Assembly (NCBI GenBank): GCA_947074265.1 | Contig: CAMTPD010000050.1 | Coordinates: 1-7,800, forward strand | DNA length: 7,800 nt | Origin: an uncultured Porphyromonadaceae bacterium | GTDB lineage: Bacteria > Bacteroidota > Bacteroidia > Bacteroidales > CAMTPD01 | Direction: 5' to 3' | Part shown: positions 5,338 through 7,800 of the stretch, one piece after another | Numbering within the stretch: the first letter of the stretch is position 1 | Layout of the letters: each line of letters starts with the position of its first letter | The notes under the pieces: model-generated | The model's database searches: none | What the model was told of the DNA's origin: nothing | Seen by the model: only the letters and a program-made list of their open reading frames with translations | Translations under genes and position numbers: made by a program

Positions 5338-5630
5338 AATGAGTTTTTACACTTTTCTAGTTCATTTCAAAGTGTTGTTTTAAAAGGGTAGATCTATGAA
5401 TAACTCCTGTGGTTATGCTGTATACTCACGGTATAGTATAGATTTTAGGAATGAAATAATAGATTAGAGGTTTTATGTTTCTTGTTTTGTTTAATGTGTT
5501 GATAATTAATGGTGTTTGTGGGTGTTGGTTATGACCTTGTAATGGTGTAAAAACACAACTTTTAAATTGTTTAATTTTAACACAAATGTCTATGTAAAAT
5601 GTCGTTCTTTGGATAAAAAAGTATTGATAG
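5338..5630. other. AT-rich intergenic region between divergent genes
   Basis: I see no convincing gene. Small symmetric motifs are present: TATAC-TCACG-GTATA (5421-5435) and TTAAATTGTTTAA (5561-5573 region). They could be operators but are unremarkable in such AT-rich sequence. No good promoter match was found for the downstream plus-strand gene; GTTCTTTG (5604-5611) lacks the TA of the -7 box. A minus-strand open frame across 5426-5818 overlaps the real plus-strand gene and looks like chance. Confidence 0.5.
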
Positions 5631-5663
5631 ATGAGAATTTCATTCACTAACCAGAGAATAATA

Positions 5664-7199
5664 ATGGTACCAAGAAGAGAAAAAAAGGTAATGATACCAA
5701 TGAGAGACTGGATGGCTTTGCATCCGTATGACAAATATGATGAGATTGATTTGGAGTATTTGAACGTTGCTAAAGTAATTGCGAACAAAGTAGCGAGATC
5801 GGAAGTCGGAGAGTCCATGAAGCATGGATTTATAAAGAGTGTCGCGGTACTGTCAACGGCCTATTTAGAGGATGTTGTTTCAGGCCTCGGAATATGGGCC
5901 GCATTTCGGAGTTTGCATAAGAAGAAGTACGGACGTTTGCTTCCGTTTTTTGAAGTAGATAAAGAGAATTATAGCGAAGACAAGATTAATAAAGTCGACT
6001 TACAGGTTTTACTTTGGATGGGTATTATGGAAGAAGACGGAACATTTGATGATGCAATATTAAACCCCGAAGATGAACGTGTTTGTGTCTTGACGGATTT
6101 GATTTATAGTGTTTTAGAAGAAGTGGGCGAGGGCGTGTCGAAAAATAGTCGGGCATACCAGTTTTATCGTACTGAGTCTTTTTATCGTGATTTCGATTTG
6201 TTTAAGGCTTTGTATCAAGTTTTTATTCAAACAACTTATTTGTTTTTTGGAAAAGCTGATTTGTATGCAGACTTTGCGCAAATAATATGTAAAGAAAGCA
6301 ATCCAAGCGACAATAAAATAGAACAGATTATTCACCATATGGCAAAAGGTGTAATCTCCTTCAGGTTTCCGATAGGACCTTTCTCAGAATATGCTAAAGT
6401 GTATTTGGCTGAGATGATCTCAGATATGCCATTGTTACGTAAACGTGTTGAGGAGTTAGACTATCGTCCAACCAATTATTATAAATATTGTGGAAAGCTT
6501 ACAGGTAGTCATATTTTGAAAAGCTTGGAAGGCGAAGATTCTTTTGCTGTAAGTAAAAGTCTGTTTTCTATGATTAGTCCAGAATTTACCAACGGTATCT
6601 TGTGTACGGATTTGGTGTTTTTTAATAATAGATGGTATTCGAATAGTTTTATGTGTGAAATGGAAGAAGATGCCGCTGATAATGTTATGTCAAAAATTAA
6701 ACAGAAAAGCGCTGAAAGTAAAGAAAAAATACAATTGCAAGAACAGTTTTTGAAGGCGAACAATAATTCTCCCATTGCATTTGTAAAAGACCGTGTAGCC
6801 TTAGATGTATTACTCGAAAAGGCCTTTGGGAAAAAGCATGATATCGAGATCGACGAAAATATAGAGTCCGATGTTGAGATTGTGGTTTTTGTGGGGGCAG
6901 AAAACACTATCGTAGTTGCTCCCGATTTGGCGGTATATATCAAACATCCCGATAATCCTTACTATAGCAAAGAAGACGCTGAAGATTCTGGTATAGGGGT
7001 TGTTTTTAACTACGATGATTGTGATGACGAGTTGTGTCATTATTTGGTTCAGAATAAACTTCTACCCGATGTGATGTTTGATACGACAGGAGATTCTGAA
7101 CGTGCAAAAACGTTGGTTCAGCAAAATATGGATTTTATAGCTTGTTTCTCAAGGGGAGATGGCTATTATACCGCCACTTATAAGTCTGCGAATTCGTAG
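5664..7199 (+). CDS. DUF3843-like protein of unknown function
   Basis: A soluble protein of 511 residues from this start. The N-terminal PMRDWMALHPYDKYDEIDLEY (about residues 12-32), TAYLEDVVSGLGIWAAF (65-81) and YGRLLPFF (89-96), followed by INKVDLQVLLWMGI, agree with what I remember of Pfam DUF3843, a Bacteroidetes family with no known activity. The middle (about 335-365) is Lys/Glu/Gln-rich and may be coiled coil. The C-terminus is acidic (NYDDCDDEL). There is no signal peptide, membrane segment or recognisable catalytic motif. Base composition is visibly more AT-rich than the primase-helicase. Possible starts are ATG 5631, 5664 and 5691. Homology begins just after 5691, and AAAAAAGG precedes that codon, so 5631 is the least likely. 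It is a single-gene unit with its own strong terminator. Confidence 0.75.
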   Translation: MVPRREKKVMIPMRDWMALHPYDKYDEIDLEYLNVAKVIANKVARSEVGESMKHGFIKSVAVLSTAYLEDVVSGLGIWAAFRSLHKKKYGRLLPFFEVDKENYSEDKINKVDLQVLLWMGIMEEDGTFDDAILNPEDERVCVLTDLIYSVLEEVGEGVSKNSRAYQFYRTESFYRDFDLFKALYQVFIQTTYLFFGKADLYADFAQIICKESNPSDNKIEQIIHHMAKGVISFRFPIGPFSEYAKVYLAEMISDMPLLRKRVEELDYRPTNYYKYCGKLTGSHILKSLEGEDSFAVSKSLFSMISPEFTNGILCTDLVFFNNRWYSNSFMCEMEEDAADNVMSKIKQKSAESKEKIQLQEQFLKANNNSPIAFVKDRVALDVLLEKAFGKKHDIEIDENIESDVEIVVFVGAENTIVVAPDLAVYIKHPDNPYYSKEDAEDSGIGVVFNYDDCDDELCHYLVQNKLLPDVMFDTTGDSERAKTLVQQNMDFIACFSRGDGYYTATYKSANS

Positions 7200-7223
7200 A
7201 TTGCTAATTGTCTTATACGAGTA

Positions 7224-7271
7224 GAAGCCCCGGAGACCAGATTGGTTATCTCCGGGGCTTCGCCGTTTTTT
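7224..7271 (+). terminator. Strong intrinsic terminator
   Basis: GAAGCCCCGGAGA (7224-7236) and TCTCCGGGGCTTC (7249-7261) form a perfect 13-bp GC-rich stem with a 12-nt loop. GCCG and T6 (7266-7271) follow. It lies 24 nt after the stop of the DUF3843-like gene. The convergent gene stops at 7273, so the stem may also end its transcript, although no T-run follows on that strand. Confidence 0.92.
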
Positions 7272-7272
7272 G

Positions 7273-7593
7273 TTACTCCTGAGGCCTTTTCTTGGTCTTG
7301 CCTTCAAGCTCATTTTTGAGCTCTTCAAGATTGATCGGGGAATGGTCTTTTTCCATTACGAAAAACAAATCGATTATTTTCAAAGTTTGTGTAGCTGCAT
7401 ACGTTGGAGCCATTTCGGAACGAAACTGTTTGATCCGTTCAAAGAGAGGAGCGTTCATCAGTACATTGACGGATGATTTAGGTAACCAACCCAGTAAAAG
7501 TTCAACGTTTGTCTTGATCATCGTGAGCTCTTTCTCTATTTTTTGGAATCGATCCTCGGGTGAGAGCGTTTTATTGTCCATAAGAACAAGCAC
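7273..7593 (-). CDS. Unrecognised small charged protein
   Basis: I do not recognise this protein. From GTG 7593 it has 106 residues; from ATG 7581 (MDNKTLSPEDRF) it has 102. Predicted helices with heptad-like spacing (RFQKIEKELTMIKTNVELLLGWL) suggest a short coiled coil. A second helical part (LFERIKQFRSEMAPTYAATQTLKIIDLFFVME) follows, then a charged tail ending KKRPQE. No signal, membrane segment or catalytic motif is visible. The same frame stays open upstream to a TAG at 7735-7737 and reads like protein (for example TTESKLTKFRNRLRNISIAA just before the GTG), yet holds no ATG, GTG or TTG there. The true N-terminus may therefore be longer through an unusual start, a frameshift or a sequence error. 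It converges with the DUF3843-like gene. Confidence 0.55.
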   Translation of the reverse strand: MLVLMDNKTLSPEDRFQKIEKELTMIKTNVELLLGWLPKSSVNVLMNAPLFERIKQFRSEMAPTYAATQTLKIIDLFFVMEKDHSPINLEELKNELEGKTKKRPQE

Positions 7594-7800
7594 ATTGTTG
7601 GCCGCGATAGAGATATTTCTGAGGCGGTTTCTGAACTTCGTAAGCTTGCTTTCAGTTGTTCTTGTCGCAAGAGGTATTTGAAGCTTGCAAGGTGTAGCAC
7701 TAATTTTAGTCTTGTTAGATACTTTTTTTCCTGTCTACTTATGTATTTTAAATTAGTTACGTAAATTGAAATATAATATTTCACTAGTTAGTTTCGGTTT
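7594..7800. other. Possible 5' extension of the small gene and AT-rich upstream region
   Basis: From 7594 to 7734 the minus frame of the downstream gene is open and plausible as protein but has no standard start codon. Above about 7720 the sequence is AT-rich and looks intergenic. TATATTTC (7768-7775, minus) matches the -7 box except its last base, with no -33 match visible before the window ends. A T7 run at 7723-7729 (A7 on the coding strand) lies at the junction. Confidence 0.4.

Noticed and set aside
5604..5611. GTTCTTTG as -7 box for the DUF3843-like gene
   Set aside because: The essential TA is absent and no -33 box lies 19-21 bp upstream.
5426..5818. Minus-strand open frame with a hydrophobic stretch (possible membrane protein)
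   Set aside because: It overlaps the start of the DUF3843-like gene and the AT-rich intergenic region; its hydrophobic part is antisense to well-supported coding sequence.
7292..7681. Plus-strand open frame of 129 codons rich in Ser and Leu
   Set aside because: It is antisense to the small charged protein and begins just after the terminator; composition is typical of an antisense shadow.

Overview
The window looks like chromosome of a Bacteroidales bacterium (Bacteroides, Parabacteroides or Barnesiella type; genus not resolvable by eye). Reasons: a six-bladed beta-propeller lipoprotein with the GRTGQGPGE signature, an HU-like protein of the Bacteroidetes type, a DUF4248-like protein, promoters that fit the Bacteroides pattern (TAnnTTTG at -7), and starts preceded by A-rich sequence rather than Shine-Dalgarno sites. 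No rRNA, tRNA, CRISPR array, integrase, transposase or structural phage gene is visible.

Layout. 1-838 (minus): 5' part of a beta-propeller lipoprotein with a good promoter at 867-897. 958-1055: GC-rich tract with strong inverted repeats. 1076-2212 (minus): probable three-gene operon of an HU-like protein, a signal-less glucosaminidase (endolysin-like) and a 34-residue hydrophobic micropeptide. 2213-2560: control region with a -7 box, three 10-bp direct repeats and five short palindromes spaced 21-25 bp. 2561-2791 (plus): DUF4248-like small protein. 2818-4653 (minus): T7 gp4/Twinkle-type primase-helicase (zinc ribbon, Toprim, DnaB-like ATPase). 4678-4729: AT-rich imperfect hairpin. 4757-5260 (minus): unrecognised basic-tailed protein with four heptapeptide repeats. 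5261-5663: AT-rich divergent intergenic region. 5664-7199 (plus): DUF3843-like protein followed by a strong terminator at 7224-7271. 7273-7593 (minus): unrecognised small protein whose reading frame stays open well upstream of its first usual start codon.

Interpretation. The 1076-5260 block combines a replicative primase-helicase, a nucleoid-type protein, a cell-wall hydrolase, a membrane micropeptide and arrays of palindromes and repeats. It looks like a compact replication-plus-lysis cassette: a degenerate prophage, a satellite, or a domesticated Bacteroidales module. Boundaries and mobility genes are not visible, so this is inference. The flanking beta-propeller and DUF3843-like genes look like ordinary Bacteroidales genes.
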